Below are positions 28,134-37,882 of a stretch of DNA of 64,000 nt, piece after piece (position 1 is the first letter of the stretch; the number at the start of each line of letters is the position of its first letter). The notes beneath the pieces were generated by a model. The model was given only the letters and a program-made list of their open reading frames with translations, was not told the DNA's origin and searched no databases. The stretch covers positions 124,001 to 188,000 of the forward strand of contig NZ_JAJUWT010000002.1 of the NCBI RefSeq assembly GCF_021390395.1, written 5' to 3'. A program made the translations under genes and the position numbers. Source of the DNA: Saccharothrix sp. S26. Lineage in GTDB: Bacteria > Actinomycetota > Actinomycetes > Mycobacteriales > Pseudonocardiaceae.

Positions 28134-29366
28134 TTGGGGGAGCAGATCGCCGGTCTCGACGTGCTGGGCGAGGACTACTTCGCCGATCCGCACGCGTTCC
28201 ACGCCCGGCTGCGGGAGGAAGCGGCGGCCAGCCCGATCGTGCTGCCGCGCGGCACGCGGGCGTGGCTGGTCACCCGGTACGAGGAGGCGCGGTCGGCGCT
28301 GGCCGACCCGCGCTTCAGCAAGCACTTCGAGCGCTTCCCGGAGGTGATGGAGCGCAACCAGCTCGTCCACAACGAGCCCACGAAGTTCGACGAGGCCCTG
28401 GTGCAGCACATGCTGAACATGGACCCGCCGCACCACACCCGGCAGCGCAAGCTGGTCACGAAGGCGTTCACGGCCCGCCGGGTCGAGCAGCTGCGGCCCC
28501 GCGTCCAGGAGATCACCGACCGGCTGCTGGACGAGGCGGGGGAGAAGGGCGACGTCGACCTGGTCGACGCCCTGGCGTTCCCGCTGCCCATCACGGTCAT
28601 CTGCGAGATGCTCGACGTGCCGCTGGACCGGCGCGACGAGTTCCGCGTGTGGTCCAACGCCCTGGTGGGCGGCGGCACGGGTGACCCCCAGGCGCTCCAG
28701 CAGGCGGGCGCCAACATGGCGACCTACCTGGCGGAGCTGGTCGAGCACAAGCGGGCCAACCCCGGCGACGACTTCTTCTCGGCGCTGGTGCACGCCGACG
28801 ACGAGGGCGACCGGCTCAACCCGATGGAACTGATCGCGATGGCGTTCCTGCTGCTGGTCGCCGGGCACGAGACGACGGTCAACCTGATCGCCAACGGCGT
28901 GTTCCACCTGGCGCGCCACCCGGACCAGCTCGCGAAGCTGCGCGCCGACCGGACGCTGCTGCCGGGCGCGGTGGAGGAGGTCCTGCGCTTCGAGAGCCCG
29001 GTCAACCAGGCCACGTTCCGCTACACCAACGAGGACGTGGAGCTGGGTGGCGTGGTCATCCCGAAAGACAGCGTCGTGGTGGTGTCGCTGTCGGGCGGCA
29101 ACCGCGACGGGTCGAAGTTCCCGGACCCGGACCGGTTCGACATCGCCCGGCACACGGCGGGTCACCTCGCGTTCGGGCACGGCATCCACTTCTGCCTGGG
29201 CGCGCCGCTGGCCCGGATGGAGGGCGAGATCGCCATCGGGTCGCTGTTCGACCGGTTCGACGTCACCGTGACCGCCGAGGAGGACCGGCTGCGGTGGAGG
29301 CCGGTCACGCTGATCCGCGGCCTGGAGTCGCTGCCGGTTAGCCTGACCCCTCGTGGACCGCGATGA
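28134..29366 (+). CDS. Cytochrome P450, possibly BioI-like
   Basis: 410 aa bacterial P450 of the CYP107-like type. The I helix has [17 protein letters not shown], the ExxR motif is EEVLRFESP and the heme loop is [15 protein letters not shown] with the ligand Cys at 354. TTG 28134 was chosen for the GAGGAGGGG ribosome site 6 nt upstream; GTG 28098 gives 12 more residues but has no site. Its end overlaps bioA by 14 bp, so it is in the biotin operon. By analogy with Bacillus BioI (CYP107H1) it might cleave a fatty acyl-ACP to pimeloyl-ACP; this is inference. A xenobiotic or secondary-metabolite role remains possible. Confidence 0.88.
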   Translation: MGEQIAGLDVLGEDYFADPHAFHARLREEAAASPIVLPRGTRAWLVTRYEEARSALADPRFSKHFERFPEVMERNQLVHNEPTKFDEALVQHMLNMDPPHHTRQRKLVTKAFTARRVEQLRPRVQEITDRLLDEAGEKGDVDLVDALAFPLPITVICEMLDVPLDRRDEFRVWSNALVGGGTGDPQALQQAGANMATYLAELVEHKRANPGDDFFSALVHADDEGDRLNPMELIAMAFLLLVAGHETTVNLIANGVFHLARHPDQLAKLRADRTLLPGAVEEVLRFESPVNQATFRYTNEDVELGGVVIPKDSVVVVSLSGGNRDGSKFPDPDRFDIARHTAGHLAFGHGIHFCLGAPLARMEGEIAIGSLFDRFDVTVTAEEDRLRWRPVTLIRGLESLPVSLTPRGPR

Positions 29367-30621
29367 GCTGCTGAAGCTGGACCAGGCGCACGTCTGGCAC
29401 CCGTACGGCCCGATGCCGGGCACCCACGAGCCGCTGGTGGTCTCCTCGGCCGAGGGTGTCCGGCTCCGGCTGGACGACGGGCGCGAGCTGGTCGACGGCA
29501 TGTCGTCGTGGTGGGCCGCGATCCACGGCTACCGGCACCCCGTGCTCGACGCGGCGGTGCGCGACCAGCTCGGCCGGATGAGCCACGTGATGTTCGGCGG
29601 CCTGACCCACGAGCCCGCGGTGGCGCTGTCGGCGCGGCTGGTGGAGATCACGCCCGAACCGTTGCGGCACGTGTTCCTGTGCGACTCGGGGTCGGTGTCG
29701 GTCGAGGTCGCGATCAAGATGGCGTTGCAGCACTGGCGCTCGCGGGGGCGGCCGGAGAAGCGGCGGCTGCTGACCTGGCGCGGCGGCTACCACGGCGACA
29801 CGTTCCAGCCGATGGCGGTGTGCGACCCGGAGGGCGGGATGCACGCGCTGTGGCGGGGCGTGCTGCCCGAGCAGGTGTTCGCCCCCGCTCCGCCGCGCGA
29901 GCTGGAGACCGCGTACGTGCAGGAGCTGGCGGACCTGATCGAGGCGCACGCCGGTGAGCTGGCCGCGGTCATCGTGGAGCCGGTGGTGCAGGGCGCGGGC
30001 GGGATGCGCTTCCACGACCCGCGCTACCTGCACGTGCTGCGCGAGCTGACGCTGGCCCACGACGTGCTGCTGATCTTCGACGAGATCGCCACCGGCTTCG
30101 GCCGCACCGGCGAGCTGTTCGCCGCCGACCACGCCGGGATCAGCCCGGACATCATGTGCCTGGGCAAGGCCCTGACCGGCGGCTACCTGTCGATGGCGGC
30201 GACGCTGTGCACGTCACGGGTGGCCGACGGCATCTCGCGCGGCGAGGTGCCGGTGCTGGCGCACGGGCCGACGTTCATGGGCAACCCGCTGGCCTCGGCG
30301 GTCGCGCTGGCGTCCACCGACCTGCTGCTGGGCCAGGACTGGCGGTCGTCCGTGCGGCGGATCGAGGCCGGGTTGCGGGAGGGCCTGGCGGGCGCGCCCG
30401 GCGACGTGCGGGTGCTCGGCGCGATCGGGGTCGTGCAGTTGGACCACCCGGTGGACCTGGCCGCCGCCACCGCCGCGGCCGTCGACCGGGGCGTGTGGTT
30501 GCGGCCGTTCCGGGACTTGATCTACACCATGCCGCCGTTCGTCAGCACGGACGACGACGTGGCCGCGATCGCGGCCGCCGTGGTCGCCGCCGCCGAGGCG
30601 TCACGTGCGCAGCAGGGTTGA
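29353..30621 (+). CDS. bioA: Adenosylmethionine-8-amino-7-oxononanoate aminotransferase
   Basis: 422 aa class III aminotransferase that converts KAPA to DAPA using S-adenosylmethionine as amino donor. The N-terminal [12 protein letters not shown], the [13 protein letters not shown] motif and the conserved [18 protein letters not shown] are BioA signatures. The PLP lysine is Lys272 (LGKALTGGY). GTG 29353 overlaps the P450 end by 14 bp. Downstream the gene meets two opposite-strand genes that separate it from bioD. Confidence 0.96.
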   Translation: MDRDELLKLDQAHVWHPYGPMPGTHEPLVVSSAEGVRLRLDDGRELVDGMSSWWAAIHGYRHPVLDAAVRDQLGRMSHVMFGGLTHEPAVALSARLVEITPEPLRHVFLCDSGSVSVEVAIKMALQHWRSRGRPEKRRLLTWRGGYHGDTFQPMAVCDPEGGMHALWRGVLPEQVFAPAPPRELETAYVQELADLIEAHAGELAAVIVEPVVQGAGGMRFHDPRYLHVLRELTLAHDVLLIFDEIATGFGRTGELFAADHAGISPDIMCLGKALTGGYLSMAATLCTSRVADGISRGEVPVLAHGPTFMGNPLASAVALASTDLLLGQDWRSSVRRIEAGLREGLAGAPGDVRVLGAIGVVQLDHPVDLAAATAAAVDRGVWLRPFRDLIYTMPPFVSTDDDVAAIAAAVVAAAEASRAQQG

Positions 30622-31269
30622 GCCCCACACGAGCAGCAGGGTCGCGTAACCGACGCAGATCCAGCCGACGGCCTGGCTGCTCGGCTCCTCCTTGTGCCCG
30701 GCGAGCTTGTTGACCAGCAGCCACCAGCCCAGCGCGACCACGCCGAGCGCGAGCGGCGTGGCGACCACCCCGTACGCGCTCGCGTACGCGCCGGCCCAGA
30801 AGTCCACCGGCAGGGAGATGTCGTTGGCGTAGCTGGAGGGCACCATCATGCAGGCGACCCCCGACCACACCCAGGCGGTGGTGCCGAGCGCCTGCGCGGT
30901 CGCGGGCCGGGCGGTCTTCTCGTTGATCGCGTAGACGCCCCAGGCCAGGAAGGCCCCGCCGCCGAACAGCCAGCCGGCGACCGTGGACACCACCGGCACT
31001 CGGCCGACCGCCGCGCCCAAGGCGGGCAGCACGGCGCCCCAGAGCGCGAAGTGACCCACCACGACGGCGGTGATGCCGCCCAGGGCGACGAGGACCTGCG
31101 ACCCGTTGCCCAGGCGGGTGAACCAGTTCAGCCGCTTGTCCGCGACGGCCCGCTTCTGCCTGGTCGCGCTTCGCGCGGCGTGACGCGCGCGGAAGTCCTC
31201 GGCCCAGGCCTCGCTGCGCTGCACCTGGGCCGCCGCCTGGCGCCGCTTGCGCCTGCCGTTCTTGCCCAC
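30601..31269 (-). CDS. Multi-pass membrane protein of unknown function
   Basis: 222 aa. A basic cytoplasmic N-terminal part ([20 protein letters not shown]) leads into about five membrane helices ([40 protein letters not shown] and others). GTG 31269 starts 1 bp after the glutaredoxin stop, so the pair is a unit. The end overlaps bioA on the opposite strand by 21 bp. No family was recognised. Confidence 0.75.
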   Translation of the reverse strand: MGKNGRRKRRQAAAQVQRSEAWAEDFRARHAARSATRQKRAVADKRLNWFTRLGNGSQVLVALGGITAVVVGHFALWGAVLPALGAAVGRVPVVSTVAGWLFGGGAFLAWGVYAINEKTARPATAQALGTTAWVWSGVACMMVPSSYANDISLPVDFWAGAYASAYGVVATPLALGVVALGWWLLVNKLAGHKEEPSSQAVGWICVGYATLLLVWGSTLLRT

Positions 31270-31270
31270 G

Positions 31271-31510
31271 TCAGCCGTGGACCGCGGCGGCGAGTTCGGT
31301 GTCGGTGGGCTCCACCAGGACGCGGCCGTCGGGCAGCACGACCACCGGGATGTTCTTGCGCCCGCCGGCGATCTCGATCGCCTTGTCGCGCGCCGCCTCG
31401 TCGTGTTCGACGTCCACCTCGGTGAAGGGGACTTCGTGCTCCCGCAGCCACGCCTTGGCCCGCCGGCAGTCGCCGCACCAGTTCGCCCCGTAGAGAACGA
31501 TCTCACTCAT
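31271..31510 (-). CDS. Glutaredoxin-like protein (mycoredoxin type)
   Basis: 79 aa thioredoxin-fold protein with the active site NWCGDCRRAK (CxxC at residues 12-15), the cis-proline region NIPVVVLPDGRVLVEP and no extra domain. Actinobacterial relatives include mycoredoxin, which uses mycothiol to reduce protein mixed disulfides, and NrdH. The CGDC centre differs from CGYC of Mrx1, so the partner is uncertain. It is co-transcribed with the membrane protein downstream. Confidence 0.87.
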   Translation of the reverse strand: MSEIVLYGANWCGDCRRAKAWLREHEVPFTEVDVEHDEAARDKAIEIAGGRKNIPVVVLPDGRVLVEPTDTELAAAVHG

Positions 31511-31564
31511 AGCGGTGACTGTAGAACGCGGAGGACCGCGACGCTCCGTATACGCCTAGGGTGA

Positions 31565-32287
31565 GTGGCCGTGAGCGTCCTCGTGATCACCGGCACGGGC
31601 ACCGAGGTCGGCAAGACCGTGGTCGTCGCCGCCCTGGCGGCGTTGGCCGCGGCCGACGGTCGACGGGTCGCCGTGCTCAAGCCGGCCCAGACCGGCGTCG
31701 CCGACGACGAGCCGGGAGACCTCGCCGAGGTGGTCCGCCTCGCCGGCCCCGTCACCACGCGTGAACTGCGCCGATACCCCGAACCGCTGGCACCGGCCAC
31801 GGCCGCGCGCCGGTCCGGCCGGCCGACCCTGCACCCCAGCGAGGTCGCGTCGGCGGCCGTGGCGCTGGACGAGACGCACGACCTCGTGCTGGTCGAGGGT
31901 GCGGGCGGGCTGCTGGTCCGGTTCGACGACGCGGGCTCGACCATCGCCGACGCGGCGTGGGCGCTCAACGCGCCGGTGCTCATCGTCGCGCACGCGGGCC
32001 TGGGCACGTTGAACATGACCGCGCTGACCGCCGAGGCCCTGCTGCGGCGCGGCCTGGAGTCCGTCGGCGTGGTGGTGGGCCGTTGGCCCGCCGAGCCCGA
32101 CCTGGCCTGCCGCACCAACCTGGTCGACCTGCCGGAGGCCGCGGGCGCGCCGCTGCTGGGCGTGCTGCCCGACGGCGCGGCGGGGCTGGGCCGGGCCGAG
32201 TTCGTGGAACGGGCCAGGGAAGGACTGTCGCCGTGGTTCGGCGGCACGTTCGACCCGGAGAAGTTCGCCGCTCCGCACCCCTGCTGA
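31565..32287 (+). CDS. bioD: Dethiobiotin synthetase
   Basis: 240 aa ATP-dependent carboxylase that closes the ureido ring of dethiobiotin from DAPA and CO2. The P-loop is GTGTEVGKTVV with Lys17. LKPAQTGV and DLVLVEGAGGLLVRF are typical BioD motifs. GTG 31565 and GTG 31571 both fit; TAGGGT at 31556-31561 suggests a leaderless transcript near 31571. It is separated from bioA by two genes on the other strand and from bioB by 109 bp with no recognisable BirA or BioQ site. Confidence 0.94.
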   Translation: MAVSVLVITGTGTEVGKTVVVAALAALAAADGRRVAVLKPAQTGVADDEPGDLAEVVRLAGPVTTRELRRYPEPLAPATAARRSGRPTLHPSEVASAAVALDETHDLVLVEGAGGLLVRFDDAGSTIADAAWALNAPVLIVAHAGLGTLNMTALTAEALLRRGLESVGVVVGRWPAEPDLACRTNLVDLPEAAGAPLLGVLPDGAAGLGRAEFVERAREGLSPWFGGTFDPEKFAAPHPC

Positions 32288-32396
32288 CGCGTTCGGCCCC
32301 GGTGGAACGAACCAGTGACGCACATCGCTGGGGCGGGCCCGGTTCCGTGCGGCAGACTGCACGGCGGACCACCGCCGGAGTTGACGAGGAGAAGTC

Positions 32397-33413
32397 GTGA
32401 CCGCAGCCCCCGAACAGGTCGATGTCCTCGGCGTTGCCCGCGAGCAGGTGCTGGAGCAGGGCGTCGGGCTGTCCGAGGAGCAGGTGCTCGAAGTCCTCCG
32501 CCTGCCCGACGAGCGCATCCCGGAGCTGCTGGAGCTGGCGCACGCGGTGCGGATGCGCTGGTGCGGCCCGGAGGTCGAGGTCGAGGGCATCGTGTCGCTC
32601 AAGACCGGCGGCTGCCCCGAGGACTGCCACTTCTGCTCGCAGTCCGGCCAGTTCCCCTCGCCGGTGCGCTCGGCGTGGCTGGACATCCCCGGCCTGGTGA
32701 AGGCGGCCCGGCAGACCGCGGCGACCGGCGCGACCGAGTTCTGCATCGTCGCGGCCGTGCGCGGGCCGGACAAGCGGCTGCTGTCCCAGGTGCGCGACGG
32801 CATCAAGGCGATCCGCGAGGACGGCAACGACATCCAGATCGCGTGCTCGCTGGGGATGCTCACCCAGGAGCAGGTGGACGAGCTGGTGGAGATGGGCGTC
32901 CACCGCTACAACCACAACCTGGAGACGGCCCGCTCGCACTTCCCGAACGTGGTCACCACGCACTCGTGGGAAGAGCGGTGGGACACGCTGAAGATGATCC
33001 GCGCGGCGGGCATGGAGGTCTGCTGCGGCGGCATCATCGGCATGGGCGAGACGCTGGAGCAGCGCGCCGAGTTCGCGGTGCAGCTGGCCGAGCTGGAGCC
33101 CGACGAGGTGCCGCTGAACTTCCTGATCCCCAACCCGGGCACGCCTTACGAGAACTACCCGGTGGTCGAGGGCCCGGAGGCGCTGCGGACCGTCGGCGCG
33201 TTCCGGCTGGCCCTGCCGCGCACGATCCTGCGCTTCGCCGGCGGCCGCGAGCTGACCTTCGGCGACCTCGGCGCGAAGCAGGGCATGCTGGGCGGCGTCA
33301 ACGCGATCATCGTCGGCAACTACCTGACCAACCTCGGCCGGCCGGCGCAGCAGGACCTCGACATGCTGACCGAGCTGTCCATGCCGATCAAGGAACTGAG
33401 CAAGACGCTGTGA
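32397..33413 (+). CDS. bioB: Biotin synthase
   Basis: 338 aa radical-SAM enzyme that inserts sulfur into dethiobiotin. The [4Fe-4S] motif CPEDCHFC has Cys73, Cys77 and Cys80. [31 protein letters not shown] and [20 protein letters not shown] are BioB signatures. GTG 32397 is preceded by a GAGGAG site. The stop overlaps the small zinc-ribbon gene (GTGA), in agreement with a dedicated helper protein. Confidence 0.97.
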   Translation: MTAAPEQVDVLGVAREQVLEQGVGLSEEQVLEVLRLPDERIPELLELAHAVRMRWCGPEVEVEGIVSLKTGGCPEDCHFCSQSGQFPSPVRSAWLDIPGLVKAARQTAATGATEFCIVAAVRGPDKRLLSQVRDGIKAIREDGNDIQIACSLGMLTQEQVDELVEMGVHRYNHNLETARSHFPNVVTTHSWEERWDTLKMIRAAGMEVCCGGIIGMGETLEQRAEFAVQLAELEPDEVPLNFLIPNPGTPYENYPVVEGPEALRTVGAFRLALPRTILRFAGGRELTFGDLGAKQGMLGGVNAIIVGNYLTNLGRPAQQDLDMLTELSMPIKELSKTL

Positions 33414-33619
33414 CGACTGGGCTGGGTGCGGTGACCTACTGCGGTTTTTGCGGCAAGGAGCGCGCGGAGGGCGACCACACCGCGTGCGCGTCCCGGCTGG
33501 GCGTGATCGACCCGCCGCGGTTCTGCGCGCAGTGCGCGCGCCGGATGGTGGTGCAGGTGACACCGGCCGGGTGGACGGCCACGTGCAGCCGTCACGGCGA
33601 GATCGCCTCCGCGCGGTAA
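33410..33619 (+). CDS. bsaP: Biotin synthase auxiliary protein, BsaP-like
   Basis: 69 aa, with two CxxC pairs (YCGFCGKE at about 10 and FCAQCARRM at about 39) plus Cys/His in DHTACASR and CSRHGE, a metal- or Fe-S-binding knuckle pattern. A protein of this size immediately after bioB in mycobacteria (Rv1590 position) is BsaP, which biotin synthase needs for activity. GTG 33410 overlaps the bioB stop. Assignment rests on motif, size and gene order. Confidence 0.85.
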   Translation: MTTGLGAVTYCGFCGKERAEGDHTACASRLGVIDPPRFCAQCARRMVVQVTPAGWTATCSRHGEIASAR

Positions 33620-33659
33620 CCTGCCCTGCATCTGGTCACGGGTGCAGGGAGGTCGTCGG

Positions 33660-34256
33660 GTGGCGGAGCAACCGGTGGACGAGCGGGCGACGCCCGTTCG
33701 GGTGCCACCCGCGCCGGCGTTCGAGTACTACTACGTGGTGCAGCGGCCGCGGGTCGTGGTGAAGCGCGACCTGCTGCCCGCGTTCTCCGTGCTGTCGGCG
33801 ATCTCGCTGTTCGGGTTGCCCGTGGGCTGGTTGTGGGCGCGGCTCGCGCCGCCGCAGAACGTCGTCGCGCAGCAGGACGGGTCGCTGATCCCGGTCACCG
33901 GCGAGAGCTACCACCGGCTCGACGGGCTGATGCTGTTCGTGCTGATGGGGCTGGGCGCGGGCCTGATCACGGGCATCGCGGTGTGGTTGCTGCGGGAGCG
34001 GCGCGGACCCGTGGTGATGCTCGCGGCCACGCTCGGCGGAGCCGTGGCGGCCTACCTGGCGCAGCTGACCGGCACCGGCGCGGCGGGCAGCCGGTACGCC
34101 GTCGGCTCCGCGCCCGAGGTGGGTGACGTCGTCGCCCTGGCCCCCGTGCTGGAGACGTGGTGGGGCGTGCTGGCGTGGCCCTTGGGCGCGGCGCTGGCGT
34201 ACGGCTGCCTCGCCGCGTGGAACGGTCTGGACGACCTCGGCCGGCGGCTCGGCTAG
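33660..34256 (+). CDS. DUF2567 family membrane protein
   Basis: 198 aa. A short N-terminal tail precedes about four membrane helices ([44 protein letters not shown] and two more). The same family follows bioB and the BioB helper in mycobacteria (Rv1591 position), so the three genes form a conserved unit. Function is unknown; a biotin-linked role is inference. GTG 33660 has GGGAGG 8 nt upstream. The stop overlaps the convergent hydro-lyase gene. Confidence 0.8.
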   Translation: MAEQPVDERATPVRVPPAPAFEYYYVVQRPRVVVKRDLLPAFSVLSAISLFGLPVGWLWARLAPPQNVVAQQDGSLIPVTGESYHRLDGLMLFVLMGLGAGLITGIAVWLLRERRGPVVMLAATLGGAVAAYLAQLTGTGAAGSRYAVGSAPEVGDVVALAPVLETWWGVLAWPLGAALAYGCLAAWNGLDDLGRRLG

Positions 34257-35014
34257 AGCCGGTAGGCCGTGTCGGGCACGTCGGTGACGAACATGTGCCC
34301 CGGCGCGTGGGTGATCGCGAACGGCGGCTTCGACGCCATCACGGCCGCCTGCGGCGTCACGCCGCACGCCCAGAACACCGGCACGTCGCCGTAGTGCGGG
34401 ACGGTGCGGTCGCCGAAGTCCGGCCGGTCCAGGTCCGCGATGCCCAGCGCGGCCGGGTCGCCCACGTGGACCGGCGCGCCGTGCACGGCGGGCATCACCG
34501 CGGTCACCGCCCTCGCCGTCTCCACCAGGTCGGCCGGGACGTAGCGCATCGAGACCACCATCGGGCCGTGCAGGCGGCCCGCCGGGCGGCACTCCCGGTC
34601 GGTCACGTACATCGGCACGTTGACCCGCTGCTCGACGTGCCGCAGCGGGACGTGCGCCCGCTTGAGCGCGGACTCGAAGGTGAAGCTGCACCCGATGAGG
34701 AACGCGACCAGGTCGTCGCGCCAGTGCGCGGAGGCGTCGGTCGGCTCGTCGACCAGCTCGCCGTGCTCCCAGATCCGGTAGCGCGGCAGGTCGCGGGCCA
34801 GGTCGGCGCCGTCGGCGAGGACCGTCGAGGTGCGGCCCGGGTCGGTGACGTCCAGGACCGGGCACGGCTTGGGGTTGCGCTGGGTGAACAGCAGCACGTC
34901 GTAGGCCCAGTCCGCGGGCACCGCGATGAGGTTGGCCTGGGCGTGCCCGTCCGCGAGCCCGGCCGTCGGACCGTCGTGGCCGGCGCGCACCTGCGCGGGT
35001 GTCATCGTCGTCAT
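34253..35014 (-). CDS. Putative hydro-lyase, DUF1445/YcsI family
   Basis: 253 aa. Motifs [43 protein letters not shown] and [14 protein letters not shown] identify the family, which includes D-glutamate cyclase and bacterial hydro-lyase-annotated proteins of unproven reaction. ATG 35014 overlaps the MFS stop (ATGA), so transporter and enzyme form one operon. A link to amino-acid or organic-acid use is inference. Confidence 0.85.
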   Translation of the reverse strand: MTTMTPAQVRAGHDGPTAGLADGHAQANLIAVPADWAYDVLLFTQRNPKPCPVLDVTDPGRTSTVLADGADLARDLPRYRIWEHGELVDEPTDASAHWRDDLVAFLIGCSFTFESALKRAHVPLRHVEQRVNVPMYVTDRECRPAGRLHGPMVVSMRYVPADLVETARAVTAVMPAVHGAPVHVGDPAALGIADLDRPDFGDRTVPHYGDVPVFWACGVTPQAAVMASKPPFAITHAPGHMFVTDVPDTAYRL

Positions 35015-36276
35015 CGCAGTTCCACGCCTTTCGTCTCGGGGAGGCCGAGCAGCGCGAGGACGGCGATGCCGTAGCCGACCGCGCCGAAGATCATCGCGCC
35101 GCCGACGCCCATGCTGCCGGCCAGGAAACCCACCAGGGTGGGGAAGAACGCGCCGACGCCGCGGCCGAAGTTGTAGGTGAAGCCCTGGCCGGTGCCGCGC
35201 AGGGCGGTCGGGTACAGCTCGGCGAGGAACGAGCCGAAGCCGCTGAAGATCGCCGACGTGGTGAACCCGAGCGGGAACGTGACCAGCAGGATCAGGCCGT
35301 TCGCGCCGGCCGGGATGGTGGTGAACAGCACGATCAGGACCGCGCTGAGCAGGGCGAACAGGGTGAACGTCCGCTTGCGGCCGAGCCGGTCGGTCAGGTA
35401 GCCGCCGGTGAGGTAGCCCGCGAACGCGCCGCTGATCAGCAGGGCCAGGTAGCCGCCGGTGCCGACCACGCTGAGGCCGCGTTCGGTCTTGAGGAACGTC
35501 GGCACCCAGCCGGCCAGCGTGTAGTAGCCGCCTTGGACGCCGGTGGCCAGGAGCGCGGCGAACAGCGTGGTGCGGCCCAACTCGCCCCGGAAGACGTCCC
35601 GGACGCGGCCCTTGGCGGGGCCTTTCTCCAGCGCCCGTTCGGCCCGCGGTGCGTCCTTGACGTTGCGGCGGACGTAGAAGACCAGGATCGCGGGGATCGC
35701 CCCGGTCCAGAACAGCACGCGCCAGGCCACGTCCTGCGGCAGGAAGCTGAACACGGCGGTGTAGACGACGACGCTCAGGCCCCAGCCGACGGCCCACGAG
35801 CTCTGGATGAACGCGACCGTGCGGCCCCGGTACCGCGGCTTGCAGTACTCGGCGACGAGGATCGCGCCCGCCGCCCACTCGCCGCCGAAGCCCAGGCCCT
35901 GCAGGGCGCGGCAGACCAGCAGCATCTCGTAGCTGGTGGCGAAGCCGCACAGGACGGTGAACACGGCGTAGGTGACGACGGTGATCATCAGGGTGCGGAC
36001 GCGGCCGATGCGGTCGGCGAGGACGCCCGCGATCGCGCCGCCGAGAGCGGAGACGACCAGGGTGACGGTGTTGAGCAGGCCCGCTTCGCCGGTGGTGATG
36101 CCGAAGTGGGCGGTGATGGCGACCAGGCCCAGTGGCAGGACCTGGTAGTCGTAGGCGTCCAGCCCGTAGCCGCCGAACGCGCCGACGAACGCGCGCTTGC
36201 CGTTGCGGCCCAGGGCGTGGAACCAGGCGAACGGGCCTCGGTCTTCCTTGGTGGGGTCGATGTCCGTGGTGCTCAT
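35011..36276 (-). CDS. MFS transporter, metabolite:proton symporter type
   Basis: 421 aa with 12 membrane helices. [28 protein letters not shown] (motif A) and the acid-symporter-like [16 protein letters not shown] after helix 4 match the metabolite/aromatic-acid symporter branch. The central loop is short and basic. ATG 36276 has GAGGTGA 8 nt upstream. A perfect palindrome (36325-36343) lies upstream and probably binds a regulator encoded elsewhere. It is co-transcribed with the hydro-lyase gene. Confidence 0.88.
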   Translation of the reverse strand: MSTTDIDPTKEDRGPFAWFHALGRNGKRAFVGAFGGYGLDAYDYQVLPLGLVAITAHFGITTGEAGLLNTVTLVVSALGGAIAGVLADRIGRVRTLMITVVTYAVFTVLCGFATSYEMLLVCRALQGLGFGGEWAAGAILVAEYCKPRYRGRTVAFIQSSWAVGWGLSVVVYTAVFSFLPQDVAWRVLFWTGAIPAILVFYVRRNVKDAPRAERALEKGPAKGRVRDVFRGELGRTTLFAALLATGVQGGYYTLAGWVPTFLKTERGLSVVGTGGYLALLISGAFAGYLTGGYLTDRLGRKRTFTLFALLSAVLIVLFTTIPAGANGLILLVTFPLGFTTSAIFSGFGSFLAELYPTALRGTGQGFTYNFGRGVGAFFPTLVGFLAGSMGVGGAMIFGAVGYGIAVLALLGLPETKGVELR

Positions 36277-36324
36277 GTCGGGGTCACCTCGCAGCCGTGA
36301 GGATGTGCCGTGGCCCCATGGTAG

Positions 36325-36343
36325 GGGATTGTTGAACAATCCC
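36325..36343. promoter_or_regulatory. Perfect palindrome, GntR-type operator candidate
   Basis: GGGATTGTT-G-AACAATCCC has two perfect 9-bp arms around one base. The inner TTGTTGAACAA resembles FadR-subfamily GntR sites. It lies about 50 bp upstream of the MFS start, where a repressor could block transcription of the MFS/hydro-lyase operon. No GntR gene is present in the window. Confidence 0.75.
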
Positions 36344-36378
36344 ACTATCCGTCAACCGCGTGAGTCGTCCCCTCGCGT

Positions 36379-36442
36379 CGCGCGTGTCCTACGTTCGGAA
36401 CGTGCGTGTCCTACGTTCAGGACCCCCGAGTTGAACGCTCAG
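36379..36442. repeat. Dispersed 22-bp-period repeat, locus 2
   Basis: One 22-bp unit (36379-36400, CGCGCGTGTCCTACGTTCGG plus AA) is followed by a 42-bp block at 36401-36442 ending in the shared module GACCCCCGAGTTGAACGCTC. The terminal TCA (36439-36441) is, on the other strand, the TGA stop of the dehydroquinate dehydratase gene. The same arrangement, with the repeat end forming a stop codon, occurs at 51386. Confidence 0.9.
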
Positions 36443-37173
36443 GCGTCGATCGCGCCCTTGCGCCGGTCGTAGTCGGGGTAGAACTTGCGGATCAACGCGG
36501 ACGTCTCGGCGTAGTCGAGTTGGCCCGACGTGGGCTGGTGGCCGATGAACGTGTAAGTCAACCGGGAGCCGAGCGCGGGGAAGAAGATGCGCGACGCGGT
36601 ACCGATCCCGCCCATCGCGATCACGATCATCCCGGTGTCGCCGGAATTCACCAACAATGACGCCAGCGTTTTCACGTCCGCCGGCCCCGTCGCCATCGTG
36701 GAAATCTTCACGATGTCCGCACCGACCTCTTTCGCGCCACGCACGACGGCATCGAGTTCACCGATGTCGGGCGTGTGGTCGAAATTGTGGTACGACACGA
36801 TCGCGAGCGCGTCGTGCGCGTGCGCCGCGGCCACCACGTCGGCCACGATGCCCCGTGACGACAGCTCCACGTCCACGGCGTCCACCAGGGGCGCGACCTC
36901 GCGGAACAGGCCGAGCCGGGCCTCCTCGCCCCCGCTCCACCCACCGCCCTCCGCCGCCGAGCGCACGGTCGCCAGCACCGGCAGCCCCTCGAATGCCCGG
37001 ACCTGCGCCAGCACGTGCCCGACGTCGGTCCGGGAGAACCGGTCGATGCGCAATTCGGCCACGTCGACCCCGGCCGAACGGGCCTGCGCGGCCGCCCGCT
37101 CGCTGTCGTCGTCGGAGAAACTCACCGCGATCAGGGGCACGTCGAGTGCGAGCAGCGCGCGCAGGTCATTCAT
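36439..37173 (-). CDS. aroD: 3-dehydroquinate dehydratase, type I
   Basis: 244 aa TIM-barrel enzyme that dehydrates 3-dehydroquinate to 3-dehydroshikimate through a Schiff base. The active-site pair is His129 (VSYHNFDHTP) and Lys156 (DIVKISTMA). AELRIDRFSRTD (substrate-binding) and VIAMGGIGTASRIFFPALGSRLTYT in parts are AroD hallmarks. Many actinobacteria use type II (AroQ) instead, so this could serve quinate/shikimate use or be a second copy. TAAGAT 7 nt before ATG 37173 suggests a leaderless start. Its stop codon comes from the repeat. Confidence 0.92.
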   Translation of the reverse strand: MNDLRALLALDVPLIAVSFSDDDSERAAAQARSAGVDVAELRIDRFSRTDVGHVLAQVRAFEGLPVLATVRSAAEGGGWSGGEEARLGLFREVAPLVDAVDVELSSRGIVADVVAAAHAHDALAIVSYHNFDHTPDIGELDAVVRGAKEVGADIVKISTMATGPADVKTLASLLVNSGDTGMIVIAMGGIGTASRIFFPALGSRLTYTFIGHQPTSGQLDYAETSALIRKFYPDYDRRKGAIDA

Positions 37174-37204
37174 TCGCCGGATCTTACACCGCGCACCTGG
37201 GTGG

Positions 37205-37882
37205 TCAGTTGCGATGAGGCAGGTGGCCCAATTCCGACAACGGCGCGGGCACGGCGCTCAACGCGTCGAGAATGCCCGCCTCGCGGTGCAGCACTTTGCG
37301 CACCATGCGCAGCCGCCGCGCCGGCGAGGTCTCCTCCAGCAGCCGCTGCCGGTCCTCCAACGTCAACAGGCAGTCCCCGGCCAACGCGTACGCCAGGTCG
37401 GCCAGGTCGGTGTCGGGTCCGGGCGGCCTGCCCACGCTCTGGTACGCCGCCTCGCGGTACCGCCCGTGCGCCGCCCGGGCGCTCTCCGCCAGCAGCGGCA
37501 GCACCGCCTCGACCTCCGGCGGCGCGGCGGTGTCGGGCAGCCACTGCACCGACGCGACCAGGTACGGCGCGCTGCCCTCGTCCACCTCCAGCAGCCGGAA
37601 CCGCTTGCCGCCCCTGGTGGTCAAGTCGAACCGGCCGTCCGGCAGCCGCCGCGCCTCCTGCAACACCGCCGTGCACCCGACGTCGGACAGCGTCTCGACG
37701 TTCTCCGCGCCGACCTCCCACCCCTGCTTGATCGACACCACGCCGAACGTCCGCTCCGGCACCGCGCCCGTCACCAGGTCGACGGTCAGCTGCCGGTAGC
37801 GCGGCTCGAACACGTGCAGCGGCAGCGACGCCCCGGGCAGCAGCACGGTGCCCAGCGGGAAGAGGGGGAGCGTCGTCGTCAC
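37205..37882 (-). CDS. LON-substrate-binding (LAN) domain protein
   Basis: 225 aa made only of a Lon N-terminal substrate-binding domain, without ATPase or protease parts. It opens LPLFPLGTVLLPGASLPLHVFEPRYRQLTVDL in family style and contains RFRLLEV and PYLVASVQWLPD. Roles of these stand-alone domains are unknown. GTG 37882 overlaps the stop of nrtR (GTGA), so it is the second gene of the nrtR unit. Confidence 0.87.
   Translation of the reverse strand: MTTTLPLFPLGTVLLPGASLPLHVFEPRYRQLTVDLVTGAVPERTFGVVSIKQGWEVGAENVETLSDVGCTAVLQEARRLPDGRFDLTTRGGKRFRLLEVDEGSAPYLVASVQWLPDTAAPPEVEAVLPLLAESARAAHGRYREAAYQSVGRPPGPDTDLADLAYALAGDCLLTLEDRQRLLEETSPARRLRMVRKVLHREAGILDALSAVPAPLSELGHLPHRN

Noticed and set aside
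28134..30621. Secondary-metabolite cluster around the P450
   Set aside because: No PKS, NRPS or other biosynthetic genes; the P450 overlaps bioA, so a biotin operon is the simpler reading.
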